Shown: piece after piece, positions 19,456-27,626 of the stretch | Numbering within the stretch: the first letter of the stretch is position 1 | How the letters are laid out: every line of letters starts with the position of its first letter | NCBI GenBank assembly: GCA_003731685.1 | Contig: RCNO01000017.1 | Coordinates: forward strand, 2,870 to 50,855 | DNA: 47,986 nucleotides | Direction: 5' to 3' | Source: Bacteroidetes/Chlorobi group bacterium MS-B_bin-24 | GTDB lineage: Bacteria > Bacteroidota > Ignavibacteria > Kapaibacteriales > UBA2268 | Program-made: the position numbers and the translations under genes | The notes under the pieces: generated by a model | Database searches by the model: none | What the model was told of the DNA's origin: nothing | The model's input: the letters and a program-made list of their open reading frames with translations, nothing else

Positions 19456-19593
19456 AGACATCGGATGTTTGCGAAACATCCGATGTCTTTTTGTAATGAA
19501 CCCCGTTAGGGTTTAGGGTCACGAACGAGTGTTTTCGGTGAAGCCACCAAATAATTTAAAATCTTGTAGGGGTGAATAATTATTTGCCCCTAC
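19456..19593 (+). repeat. Composite repeat C, copy 2
   Basis: A perfect family A hairpin (19456-19488, loop GCG), a spacer with TTTAGGGTCACGAACGAG and AAGCCACCAAATAATTTAA, then a family B palindrome (19566-19593). Two positions of the B stem are changed to G-T pairs, which still pair as G-U in RNA. It lies between the converging ATPase and lipoprotein genes. Confidence 0.85.
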
Positions 19594-19660
19594 AAATTTT
19601 CATTAAAGTAAAAATGTTTTGAAGAGTTTAAGTTTTAATCCGATTTTAAAAAACTTTCCC

Positions 19661-20380
19661 CTAATTATTCCCAGCGGTAGGGCTAAAGAGCTCAGGTGGA
19701 AGGGCTATGTTCACTGCGACGGAATCAATTCGGGAGCTGGCTAATAGTTCCTTCCCGTGGTAGACCTCGGTCAAAAAGGGAACCATAAATCCGCCGACCT
19801 TGTGGTAATCGGAATACACTATCTCGGTCTCTATTTTCCGCCCCTGCATCATCCTTTCGTTCCGAGAGCCCAAATTCAAATAGGTTGTTTTATCGACAAA
19901 CAAATATGAAACTGATTTGTCGGGATTTTCCAAACGGAATTTGAAAGCATCCTTGCCGCGGAACTTTTCTGTTGTGAAATCGCCAATCTTTCCGCCCTTC
20001 TTCTGGTATTCCCAAAGCTCCGAACGGAAATAATTCAATTGACTTTCTAAATTCCGACGCAATTCATCTTTCGATTGCTCGGGCAACGGAGTAGAATTCC
20101 CATCCAAAATCGCCAATGCTGTATCGGGAAGCAAAATGGTCACAACCTTTTGACCACCAACAGCAATTTCAGTACGCATTGTTCGAGGAGGCACAATATA
20201 CATCTTCACAGGAAGCTCCATACCCATAGCTCTAATGGTTAAAATCATATAAACCGAGCGTAGATTCTCGAAGTTTTTGGTTCCGCCTCGCATCTCAATG
20301 TTCTTTTGAAGCACCGAGTCGCTATTTTCTCGGCAGGAAACAAGACCAATCAGTAAAAGAAGCACCAAAAACCTTTTCAT
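19661..20380 (-). CDS. Exported lipoprotein, LolA-like fold
   Basis: A lipoprotein of about 239 residues. The start is set at the ATG 13 bases after the upstream stop, giving MKRFLVLLLLIGLVSC, a lipoprotein signal with lipobox Cys. The ORF-track start would bury this signal. The mature part is mostly beta-strand with RSVYMILTIRAMGMELPVKMYIVPPRTMRTEI, a pattern like outer-membrane lipoprotein-sorting (LolA/LolB-like) proteins, and shares order of motifs with the next gene upstream, so the two look like paralogues. The exact role is unknown. It is the last gene of a thyX-led operon. Confidence 0.7.
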   Translation of the reverse strand: MKRFLVLLLLIGLVSCRENSDSVLQKNIEMRGGTKNFENLRSVYMILTIRAMGMELPVKMYIVPPRTMRTEIAVGGQKVVTILLPDTALAILDGNSTPLPEQSKDELRRNLESQLNYFRSELWEYQKKGGKIGDFTTEKFRGKDAFKFRLENPDKSVSYLFVDKTTYLNLGSRNERMMQGRKIETEIVYSDYHKVGGFMVPFLTEVYHGKELLASSRIDSVAVNIALPPELFSPTAGNN

Positions 20381-20393
20381 TTTCAATTCTGCA

Positions 20394-21131
20394 TTATTTT
20401 TTAAACAAATTATCATCAATTGGTTCATTTACAAGAATTTTTTGGAATTTAATTTCGGCATTCTTTTGCGAATCCATATAAATTTCAATATTTTTGGGGA
20501 ATGGCACACCCTTGATAAATTCATAATCTTTAAACAGAAGTTCCTCTTGCTGTTCTTGACCGTTTTGAGCGGTTTTAAACGACATTTTTTTCAATGTATG
20601 ATTTTTCGGGTCAAACCAAAAATGTCCGGGAGTTTCTTGTTGAGTATTATCTTTCGATGGATTGATTTGGATGTGGTAGCAATTCACTCCATCGATTTTT
20701 TCCATACCTACAACTTTGATTAAGTCCTTTTCCTTTTCGTAATCTTCCATTGAAATTTTCAAATTTCCAACCTGCGTCTGATTCGCAATTTGCGCCCGAT
20801 ACATATCGAGTTGGTCTGCGGGGATTTCTGTTGTCATCCCATTTTGAATTGACCATCCTTCTTTGTCAGCAATGACAACAACACTATTCTGCCCCATAAA
20901 AGAAGTCTCGGCACGATAATTATTCCCTTTTTTCCAAATTTTGCTTGGAACCTCGAAACCCATCGTACTGACTGATAATTCCATATACAAGTTCTTGATT
21001 TTGGAAATATCGGAATATTCTTTCTGCTTCTTGATGAAGTTCTTAATTATTTCCTCTTCCGATTGAGCAAAAGAGAAAGCGACAAATAAGAGAAAAAATA
21101 AAGCACTCAAAGAACCGATTTTTTTAAACAT
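20394..21131 (-). CDS. Periplasmic outer-membrane lipoprotein-sorting-like protein
   Basis: A 245-residue exported protein with signal peptide MFKKIGSLSALFFLLFVAFSFAQ, with cleavage probably after FAQ or nearby. The mature part has NLYMELSVSTMGFEVPSKIWKKGNNYRAE, a QNSVVVIADKEGWSIQNG strand pair, and PGHFWFDPKNHTLKKM near the C-terminal half. This is typical of the LolA-like beta fold that binds lipid or lipoprotein acyl chains. It lies 15 bp after thyX and 13 bp before its probable paralogue. The family match is by pattern only, and no specific substrate can be named. Confidence 0.7.
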   Translation of the reverse strand: MFKKIGSLSALFFLLFVAFSFAQSEEEIIKNFIKKQKEYSDISKIKNLYMELSVSTMGFEVPSKIWKKGNNYRAETSFMGQNSVVVIADKEGWSIQNGMTTEIPADQLDMYRAQIANQTQVGNLKISMEDYEKEKDLIKVVGMEKIDGVNCYHIQINPSKDNTQQETPGHFWFDPKNHTLKKMSFKTAQNGQEQQEELLFKDYEFIKGVPFPKNIEIYMDSQKNAEIKFQKILVNEPIDDNLFKK

Positions 21132-21146
21132 AAAACCTCCAATATG

Positions 21147-21989
21147 TTAATGATTGTTTATTAAAGAAATTTTTTCAAAAAATTCTTCGATTTCGCGTTT
21201 TGTCAAGCCCATCTCGAGCATTTCTTCGTAGGTAGGCAATTTGTATTGAATCATATTTTTCAAGATTTTTTGTTCCAACGAAGAAAAAGTAATCGCATTC
21301 AAGCGATAATCCTCGAAAGCTTCGTAGGCAATTGGGCAAGTCTCTTTCACAATTTGGGCTATAATCTTTGCATATTCGCGAATTTCGAACTGGGCTGTGG
21401 AATGCAATCGCAACTCAAGGAAATGGAAAAGATTGTGAAGGTCGATTTTCCAATACCACTCGGTATAGGTCGATAGTGGCAGATTTATCCGAGCAAGCTC
21501 GCGTGCTATTTCGTTCGATAAATACCAGTTGTATTTTTCATAAAGTAAATTTTGAGTTTTTTGCAAATCCTCGATAAATTCATTTGCTGTTTCGATATTT
21601 ATCGGCTCGTCGCTTCTGCCTTGTTTGTTCGTTCGGCTTTGCTTACGAACACCTTCGGGCGAAGGCAAATAGAATTCGTCGGGCATAACCGAATAGCGCC
21701 CCGAATATTCATTGACATTTGCAGTTCGGTGGCGAATCCATTGACGCGCAACAAAAATTGGCAGTTTGATGTGAAATTTATACTCCACCATCTCGAAGGG
21801 TGAGGTGTGGCGATGCCGCATAAGATATCGAATCAGATTCCTGTCCTCGCTCACAGTCTTTGTTCCTTTGCCATAGGAAACCCTCGCGGCTTGCACAATG
21901 GAACTGTCGTCGCCCATCATATCGACAAGGCGGACAAATCCTTTATCCAAACATTTGAATTCTTTACCGATGAGTTCGTTCAGTCCCAA
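21147..21989 (-). CDS. thyX: FAD-dependent thymidylate synthase
   Basis: A 280-residue flavin enzyme that makes dTMP from dUMP using methylene-tetrahydrofolate and NADPH. The ThyX motif RHR-x7-S is present (RHRTANVNEYSGRY), with the substrate-binding RHRHTSPFEMVEY before it and ARELARINLPLSTYTEWYWKIDLHNLFHFL after it. It heads the small operon with the two exported LolA-like genes, whose functions seem unrelated. The start MGLNELIGKEFKCLDKGFVRLVD fits family length. Confidence 0.96.
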   Translation of the reverse strand: MGLNELIGKEFKCLDKGFVRLVDMMGDDSSIVQAARVSYGKGTKTVSEDRNLIRYLMRHRHTSPFEMVEYKFHIKLPIFVARQWIRHRTANVNEYSGRYSVMPDEFYLPSPEGVRKQSRTNKQGRSDEPINIETANEFIEDLQKTQNLLYEKYNWYLSNEIARELARINLPLSTYTEWYWKIDLHNLFHFLELRLHSTAQFEIREYAKIIAQIVKETCPIAYEAFEDYRLNAITFSSLEQKILKNMIQYKLPTYEEMLEMGLTKREIEEFFEKISLINNH

Positions 21990-22141
21990 GCCCCAATCTC
22001 AAAAAAAACAAAATTACCATTTTTCAACATATTACAATGCATAAACATAAAAAAAATGGGGAGAATCAATTAACTGTTTTCTAAGCAACGAAGCTACCAC
22101 TAATCTTTGACCAGAATTTGAAACCCCTTTGGGAATTTTCC

Positions 22142-22174
22142 AGACATCGGATGTTTCAAAAACATCCGATGTCT
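22142..22174. repeat. Hairpin family A copy, with outer helix
   Basis: Perfect 15-bp arms and CAA loop. An outer inverted repeat, GAAACCCCTTT (22120-22130) and AAAGGGTTTC (22185-22194), brackets it, giving a possible two-tier structure of about 75 nt. Confidence 0.9.
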
Positions 22175-22289
22175 TTTTTTGGTTAAAGGGTTTCAGCTTT
22201 GTTAATTCCGTGAAGAGGCAACTGCCTGTTGTTAACATACTTGCTACTTTTAATCTTTAACAACGGTTTTGTAACCACTTGCGTTTTCC

Positions 22290-22322
22290 AGACATCGGAT
22301 GTTTCAAAAACATCCGATGTCT
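22290..22322. repeat. Hairpin family A copy
   Basis: Perfect 15-bp arms with CAA loop, 115 bp after the previous copy. Confidence 0.9.
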
Positions 22323-22339
22323 TTCGTGATTAATTCCAT

Positions 22340-22370
22340 ACATTCGATGTTTTCGCAAACAACCGATGCT
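22340..22370. repeat. Degenerate hairpin family A copy
   Basis: ACATTCGATGTTT and AAACAACCGATGCT flank a short loop. Several pairs are lost. Confidence 0.55.
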
Positions 22371-22515
22371 TTTGAATTTCTTAACTTAATATTATCGTTT
22401 TAAAAAAATTTCTTTCAAAATTCCGATAATTAATCAAAAATTTTCCCACAATTTTGTTTTGGTTTTTTAATATGCTTTTGCTATTTTGCTTTATGGATTT
22501 AATTCGGAGTTCAAA

Positions 22516-22950
22516 ATGAAGAAAGTACCAAAAGTTGAAGAAATAATGTCGAAAGACCTTTTTGTTGTTTCTTGGAATGACCCACTGAAAAAGGTGATTG
22601 ATTATATGAAGACCGAAAACATTCGCCACGTTCCTGTTGTCGAGGATGGGAAATTTGTCGGGCTTATCACCCAGAATAAAATCAATGAATATGTTCGGAA
22701 AAGGATTTACGACCCAGAGGATGAAATTGATGAGGAAGAATTTTCCCGTGTTTCCGATTTCGACTACCTTGTGAATAGAAATATTCCATTGCTTTTCCCC
22801 GAAGATAGTCTTTTGAAAGTCTTGGAATTGTTTATCAAAAAGAAATACGACTGTCTTCCTGTGGTCGATTCTAACCAAAACCTTGTAGGTTTGGTCTCGA
22901 ACATCGATGTTCTTCTTTACTTTTACAATTTCTTGTCTGAAAAAAATTAA
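22516..22950 (+). CDS. CBS-domain pair protein
   Basis: A 144-residue protein made almost entirely of two CBS motifs, which usually bind adenine nucleotides and sense energy state. CBS1 is MSKDLFVVSWNDPLKKVIDYMKTENIRHVPVVEDGKFVGLIT; CBS2 is IPLLFPEDSLLKVLELFIKKKYDCLPVVDSNQNLVGLVSNIDVL. I place the start at the internal ATG of MKKVPKVEEIM rather than the ORF-track start, because the upstream residues lack similarity. It ends 6 bp before comM, so the two are probably co-transcribed. Its target is unknown. Confidence 0.88.
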   Translation: MKKVPKVEEIMSKDLFVVSWNDPLKKVIDYMKTENIRHVPVVEDGKFVGLITQNKINEYVRKRIYDPEDEIDEEEFSRVSDFDYLVNRNIPLLFPEDSLLKVLELFIKKKYDCLPVVDSNQNLVGLVSNIDVLLYFYNFLSEKN

Positions 22951-22956
22951 GTCTCT

Positions 22957-24507
22957 ATGTATTCTAAAATCCAATCGGCAAGTGTTCTGGGAATTAATGC
23001 TTTTATAATTGATATTGAAACACATTTGGACAATGCCCTGCCAAATTTCATCATAGTTGGTCTGCCCGATTCCGCTGTTAAGGAGTCGAAGGAGCGTGTT
23101 ACAGCAGCAATCAAAAATAGCGGGATTCCTTTCCCACCCAAGAAGATAACTATTAATCTTGCCCCTGCCGATATCCGAAAAGAAGGTAGCAGTTTCGATT
23201 TACCCATTGCCCTAGGGATTTTGGCAAGTCTTGGCATTGTTCCTGTTGAATCTACCGAAGGAATGCTTTTCCTTGGCGAACTTTCGCTCGAAGGAAGCCT
23301 GCGTCCCATCCACGGCGCCTTACCAATTGCTTTCGAAGCGAAAAAGCTGGGCTTCAAAGCAGTTGTGCTTCCAGAGTCGAATGCCAACGAGGCTGCACTC
23401 GTCGATGGAATTGATATTATTCCGATTCAGACCCTTACCCAAGCGGTTAATTTTTTAAACAGGAACGAAAAAATTGAGCCGAGAATCGTCGATAAATACA
23501 AAATCTTCGAAGAAAACCAAAGCAACTACACGCTCGATTTCTCCGATGTCAAGGGTCAACAAAATGTTAAAAGGGCATTGGAGGTTGCAGCCGCAGGTGG
23601 ACACAACATTTTGATGATAGGTCCACCGGGTTCGGGCAAAACTATGCTGGCGAAGCGAATTCCCACCATACTTCCCCCTTTGACTTTGGAAGAGGCTTTG
23701 GAAACCACCAAAATCCACTCGGTTGCAGGTCTTTTGGAAAGCAACGAAGCTTTGATTACCGTCAGACCATTCCGGGCTCCTCATCATACAATTAGCGACG
23801 CGGCGCTGGTTGGCGGCGGTATGAACAAAATCAAGCCCGGGGAAATTTCGCTCGCTCATCACGGCGTTCTTTTTCTCGACGAGTTGCCCGAATTCGCTCG
23901 AAATGTTTTGGAAGTCCTTCGCCAACCACTGGAAGACAAAAAAATCTGCATCTCGCGAACAAAGATGACAATCGAATATCCTGCAAACTTTATGCTTGTT
24001 TGCTCGATGAATCCCTGTCCTTGCGGGAACTACGGGAATCCTTACCAAGAATGCACATGCACCCCAGCACAAATTCAGAAATATCAGTCCAAAATTTCCG
24101 GACCCTTGCTCGACCGAATCGATATTCACATCGAAGTTCAGGCTGTGAAATACCAAGAGTTGACGGCACAATCGAGCGGAGAAACTTCTGCACAAATTAG
24201 GCAAAGAGTTGTCAAAGCCCGACAAATCCAAGCAGAAAGGTTCCGCGGTAAGAAAAATGTTTACAAAAATGCAGATATGGGTTCTAAAGAAATTCGTAAA
24301 TATTGCATTCTCGACACCCGTTCCCAAGAAATCTTGAAGATTGCAATGAACAAAATGGGACTTTCTGCCCGCGCCTACGACAAAATTCTTAAAGTAGCAC
24401 GAACTATTGCCGACTTGGACAACTCCGAAACAATACAGCCACAACACATCAGCGAGGCAATCCAATACCGAAGCCTCGACCGAAGCTACTGGCGCGGCGG
24501 GCTGTAA
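22957..24507 (+). CDS. comM: YifB/ComM-type Mg-chelatase-like AAA+ ATPase
   Basis: A 516-residue AAA+ protein. ComM is a hexameric helicase that promotes branch migration during integration of transforming DNA. An N-terminal ChlI/Lon-like domain (about 1-170, with IVGLPDSAVKESKERV and INLAPADIRKEGSSFDLPIA) leads to the AAA+ core: Walker A GPPGSGKT (222-229), Walker B VLFLDELPEF and arginine-bearing SGPLLDRIDIH. A C-terminal Mg_chelatase_C segment (LSARAYDKILKVARTIADL) closes it. The cysteine-rich insert MNPCPCGNYGNPYQECTC is normal for the family. Length is typical. Confidence 0.95.
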   Translation: MYSKIQSASVLGINAFIIDIETHLDNALPNFIIVGLPDSAVKESKERVTAAIKNSGIPFPPKKITINLAPADIRKEGSSFDLPIALGILASLGIVPVESTEGMLFLGELSLEGSLRPIHGALPIAFEAKKLGFKAVVLPESNANEAALVDGIDIIPIQTLTQAVNFLNRNEKIEPRIVDKYKIFEENQSNYTLDFSDVKGQQNVKRALEVAAAGGHNILMIGPPGSGKTMLAKRIPTILPPLTLEEALETTKIHSVAGLLESNEALITVRPFRAPHHTISDAALVGGGMNKIKPGEISLAHHGVLFLDELPEFARNVLEVLRQPLEDKKICISRTKMTIEYPANFMLVCSMNPCPCGNYGNPYQECTCTPAQIQKYQSKISGPLLDRIDIHIEVQAVKYQELTAQSSGETSAQIRQRVVKARQIQAERFRGKKNVYKNADMGSKEIRKYCILDTRSQEILKIAMNKMGLSARAYDKILKVARTIADLDNSETIQPQHISEAIQYRSLDRSYWRGGL

Positions 24508-24511
24508 GTTC

Positions 24512-24628
24512 GTAGGGGGCAAATAATTATTTGCCCACACAAGATTTTATAATCACAAACCATCGTTCGTGACCCAAACGGTATTTGTTGCAAAAAGACA
24601 TAGGATGTTTGCGAAACATCCGATGTCT
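24512..24628 (-). repeat. Composite repeat C, copy 3 (inverted)
   Basis: On the minus strand it reads hairpin A (24596-24628, one arm mismatch), a spacer containing TTTGGGTCACGAACGA, then a slightly degraded palindrome B (24512-24539). The order and spacer match copies 1 and 2, showing the whole unit can lie in either direction. Confidence 0.8.
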
Positions 24629-24639
24629 GAAATATACTT

Positions 24640-24667
24640 GTAGGGGCGAACCTCCGTATTCGCCCTT
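24640..24667. repeat. Palindrome family B copy, degraded on one side
   Basis: GTAGGGGCGAA and TTCGCCCTTT arms. The right end has lost the final pairs. Confidence 0.6.
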
Positions 24668-24853
24668 TGTTCCTATGTGTTTGTCCCTGATGCTACATTC
24701 TATGAGGATTTGTTTTGTAGGGTATGATGATATGTTTTTTATGGGGAATTCATAAATTGACCCCGCAATAGAGCAAATTATGGTGGTTCAAATATAGGGT
24801 GAATTGTATCGAGTAATTACCAATGATAATTCTATTGTACAGCATTGTTGCTG

Positions 24854-26074
24854 TCATTTATCCTTCTCGCCACTTTTCGAACTTTCTTCGATTATTCTCT
24901 TATATTCGTTGAACATAATTGCAATGCTGGACTCGACGCTGAAATGCTTTTGCACAAAATTTCGGGCGTTCGAACCAAGTTGTCTGGCTTTTTCGGGTTT
25001 GTTCAATAATTCAAGTACGCTGTTTGCGAATTGTTCAGGTTCGTTTGCAATCAATATACCACTATCGGGAGCGATGGGAATTCCTTCGGCTCCTATGCTT
25101 GTCGAAACCACCGGTAGCTCCATAGCCATTGCTTCGAGAATTTTGATACGAACACCGCTTCCAACAAATAGTGGAACAACTAAAATATTCCCCCGATTAT
25201 AATAGGGCTTAATATCTTCGACATAGCCCAAAACATTGACTTTTTTGTAATCTCGGAGGAAGTCGGGTGGATTTTTCCCAATTATTGAAACAAAAGCATC
25301 GGGCATTTTTTCAACAATTAGTGGAAGGACTTTTTCGAGAAACCATTTCAACCCCGAAATATTTGGCAACCAATCGAAAGTCGAAACTATGATAATTTCC
25401 TTTGGATTGCGTTCCACTTTTGGGTCGGGACGGAACAAGCTTAAATCCACGCCGGGCGAGGCTACAAGCACATTTGCATTTGGCACTAACCCCAATGCCA
25501 GAGAGCGGTCGTAATCGGTGCAAGTGAACGAGACCTTTGCAGTGGCTATTGCCTGCCGTTCTTTTTCCCGAAGCAAACGGGTCTGTTGCTTCAAGAATAA
25601 CCATTGCGGCGATAGTGGTACTTGCTTCTTCAACAATCGTTCCCACAATACCCATTCAATGTTGTGGAGTCGCAAGCCTAATGGCTTGCCTGTCTTCTCG
25701 TTCAGCCATTTCCCAATAGAAAAAGTATTGGTATGGTCAAGATGGATTAAATCGAAATCGATGTTTTTTATGATGTCCTGCAAAGAATTTTTTGCTTTGG
25801 GGCGGTAAAACTTTTCGGTTAAAACTGGTTTATTCAATAGAAAATACTTCAAAAGTCTTGGAAATGTATTTCTTGTATCCAAATGAATTACAAAGGGATG
25901 GCAAAAACTTCGGAAGTATTCGACAAATTCATTCGGAACTTTTGTTTTGGTAAAAGCAACAAAAAAAACCTCCGCACCGAAAGCTGACAACTGCTTAACA
26001 ATGTTGAAAATTCCAATTCTTCCGCCGCTGTCGAGCGGATAAGGAAATTGCGGCGAGATTTGCAAAATCTTCAT
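24854..26074 (-). CDS. GT4-type glycosyltransferase
   Basis: A 406-residue glycosyltransferase of the GT-B fold, family 4-like, that would transfer a sugar from an activated donor to an envelope glycan. The N-terminal acceptor domain starts MKILQISPQFPYPLDSGGRIGIFN, with the glycine-rich loop of the family. The donor domain has IIIVSTFDWLPNISGLKWFLEKVLPLI, VPLFVGSGVRIKILEAMAMELPVVSTSIGAEGI and the conserved E-x7-E region (KILEAMAMELP). The start overlaps the end of the GT2 gene by 4 bp (ATGA), so they are co-translated. The polymer made is unknown. Confidence 0.9.
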   Translation of the reverse strand: MKILQISPQFPYPLDSGGRIGIFNIVKQLSAFGAEVFFVAFTKTKVPNEFVEYFRSFCHPFVIHLDTRNTFPRLLKYFLLNKPVLTEKFYRPKAKNSLQDIIKNIDFDLIHLDHTNTFSIGKWLNEKTGKPLGLRLHNIEWVLWERLLKKQVPLSPQWLFLKQQTRLLREKERQAIATAKVSFTCTDYDRSLALGLVPNANVLVASPGVDLSLFRPDPKVERNPKEIIIVSTFDWLPNISGLKWFLEKVLPLIVEKMPDAFVSIIGKNPPDFLRDYKKVNVLGYVEDIKPYYNRGNILVVPLFVGSGVRIKILEAMAMELPVVSTSIGAEGIPIAPDSGILIANEPEQFANSVLELLNKPEKARQLGSNARNFVQKHFSVESSIAIMFNEYKRIIEESSKSGEKDK

Positions 26075-27018
26075 CTTCTGCTTCTTTTCTCTCTGTTTAT
26101 TTTAATTTGTAGTAAATGCTTATACAATTTGAACTGGTAAGCGAAGAAAGATTTTCCCATAGTTATTTTTCTCAACTTTTCTGGCGGGGCAACGGTTCGC
26201 TCTGTTCTCCTTGTCTTTAGCATTGTTGTCAGAACAAGTAAAAAGCCTTCGAGGAGGACAAGCGGACTGAACCGACGGTAAAGACCCTCAACAAATTGAA
26301 AAGCCAAAATGCAAAATGTTCTGCCCAACGCCCGCCAAAATGGAAAAAATTTCCACGAAAACCTAGTGTATTGCTCATAGGAGCAGAGCCAGCGGTGGAC
26401 ACGATTGCGGGCTCTTGGACTGGCTTCGTGGACAACCCGAATGTTTGGAAAATAGCGAACTTCGAAACCGGCGATAATTGCACGGGCACTGAATTCAAAT
26501 TCTTCGTAGCCAAATCCCGAAAAGCCACCAATGGTATCGAACACCACCCGCCGAATTGCTGCACCTGTCCCGACAAAGCCATTTGCAGGGTAACCTTCGT
26601 CGGGGACATTGTACTTGTCAACTGGGTATGGATACCAATCCCAGCGAAGCTCGAATGTATCTTTTTCGACTTCCTGAGTGGCTATGATATGAATTTCCGG
26701 GTGCTTTCGAAAAATTTCAACTACCTTTTCGAATGTGTCAGGTGTTAAAGGATATGAATCACTATCGCAACGCCAGATAATATCCCCATCGGACCAATAC
26801 ACCCCAAGATTAATTGAACGAATGTCGAAATTCTCGGGCAGCCAGTAATATTTTACCTGCGGGAAAAGCTTCGGTATCTCCTCTTTTGTGCCATCGGTAG
26901 AAGCGTTATCGACTACGATTATTTCCTTGTTTGGGTAAGTTTGATTCAAATAGTGTGGAATCGAATTTATCAAGTCCTCTTTTCGGTTATGTGTAACAAT
27001 AATAACGCTAATTTTCAT
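26071..27018 (-). CDS. GT2-type glycosyltransferase
   Basis: A 315-residue family 2 glycosyltransferase (GT-A fold). MKISVIIVTHNRKEDLINSIPHYLNQTYPNKEIIVVDNASTDGT is the standard nucleotide-sugar site. The metal-binding DxD-like motif is in WRCDSDSYPL, and GFVGTGAAIRRVVFDTIGGF is the acceptor-side segment. A hydrophobic stretch near 225-270 could associate with the membrane. It precedes the GT4 gene with a 4-bp overlap and diverges from the LOG/msrA genes. Confidence 0.92.
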   Translation of the reverse strand: MKISVIIVTHNRKEDLINSIPHYLNQTYPNKEIIVVDNASTDGTKEEIPKLFPQVKYYWLPENFDIRSINLGVYWSDGDIIWRCDSDSYPLTPDTFEKVVEIFRKHPEIHIIATQEVEKDTFELRWDWYPYPVDKYNVPDEGYPANGFVGTGAAIRRVVFDTIGGFSGFGYEEFEFSARAIIAGFEVRYFPNIRVVHEASPRARNRVHRWLCSYEQYTRFSWKFFPFWRALGRTFCILAFQFVEGLYRRFSPLVLLEGFLLVLTTMLKTRRTERTVAPPEKLRKITMGKSFFAYQFKLYKHLLQIKINREKRSRR

Positions 27019-27050
27019 TTTATCAATTTATTTAAATTACAATTTTACGA

Positions 27051-27620
27051 ATTGTTCATAAAACATTTTTAAACAATATCCCAAAAGCAGTAATCTTTGG
27101 CGACGGCAGGTGTAGCCCAAAAACCAAAAAGTACAAGTCGGCAGTGAAATTGGGAGAATTGCTTGGTGCAATGGGTTTTGATATTGTAAATGGCGGCTAT
27201 GCTGGCGTGATGGAAGCAAGCGCTCGCGGAGCCTCTAAATTCGCGGTAGAACGCATCGGAGTAGTTCTGGAAAATTCAAAACGTGAGCCAAATAAATTCT
27301 TGACCAAACGAATCTTTGCCCCTTCGTACCTCGACCGACTCACACTTCTAATAGATATGGGCGATGTTTACTTCTTCTTCGAGGGCGGAAGCGGAACTTT
27401 GCTGGAATGCTCTGCTGTTCTTGCTCTTTACGAAAGGAACATTATCCGTAAGCATACATTTTACATCGGGCAGAAATGGAGTAAGTTGTTCAACTTCTTA
27501 AAAAATAATTTCAAAATAAATAGTGAAAATTATGCTCATTTCCATTTTTTTGAAAAGTTCGAAGCAAAAGAAATTGAACTTATATCGGAAATGTTAAAAG
27601 AGTTGTTGGTTAAAAAATAA
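27051..27620 (+). CDS. LOG-family (TIGR00725-like) nucleotide-binding protein, uncertain start
   Basis: A Rossmann-fold protein of about 160-190 residues of the LOG/lysine-decarboxylase-like family; some members cleave nucleotide 5'-monophosphates such as cytokinin precursors. NGGYAGVMEASARGA and FEGGSGTLLE correspond to the GGGxGVM and PGGxGTxxE motifs, with Glu replacing the Pro. The ORF-track GTG at 27144 would remove the first Rossmann strand, KAVIFGDGRCSP, which is in frame just upstream. In that frame no ATG, GTG or TTG precedes it, only an ATT at 27051. A TTG at 27052 would serve if one T were missing from the run at 27066-27070. So there is either a rare start or a small frameshift. 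It ends 6 bp before msrA. Confidence 0.72.
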   Translation: MVHKTFLNNIPKAVIFGDGRCSPKTKKYKSAVKLGELLGAMGFDIVNGGYAGVMEASARGASKFAVERIGVVLENSKREPNKFLTKRIFAPSYLDRLTLLIDMGDVYFFFEGGSGTLLECSAVLALYERNIIRKHTFYIGQKWSKLFNFLKNNFKINSENYAHFHFFEKFEAKEIELISEMLKELLVKK

Positions 27621-27626
27621 ATCATT

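Larger units (their letters stand above)
21990..22515. other. Divergent intergenic region between thyX and the CBS gene, with repeats
   Basis: This 526-bp gap carries two perfect family A hairpins (22142-22174 and 22290-22322) and one degenerate copy (22340-22370). No protein gene or RNA gene was recognised. A GTTGTTAAC/TTAACAAC inverted pair lies between the two hairpins, but its meaning is unclear. Confidence 0.6.
24508..24853. other. 346-bp convergent intergenic region filled with repeats
   Basis: It holds the inverted composite repeat (24512-24628), another B palindrome (24640-24667) and a degenerate B-like repeat at about 24740-24766 (GGGGAATTCATAAATTG arms). Nothing coding was seen. 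Confidence 0.65.

Noticed and set aside
22381-23025. 214-codon minus-strand ORF over the CBS gene
   Set aside because: Antisense to a clear CBS protein, with low-complexity F/N/K-rich translation.
23455-24540. 361-codon minus-strand ORF opposite comM
   Set aside because: It lies wholly antisense to a strongly conserved AAA+ gene and shows no family motif; it is a frame shadow.
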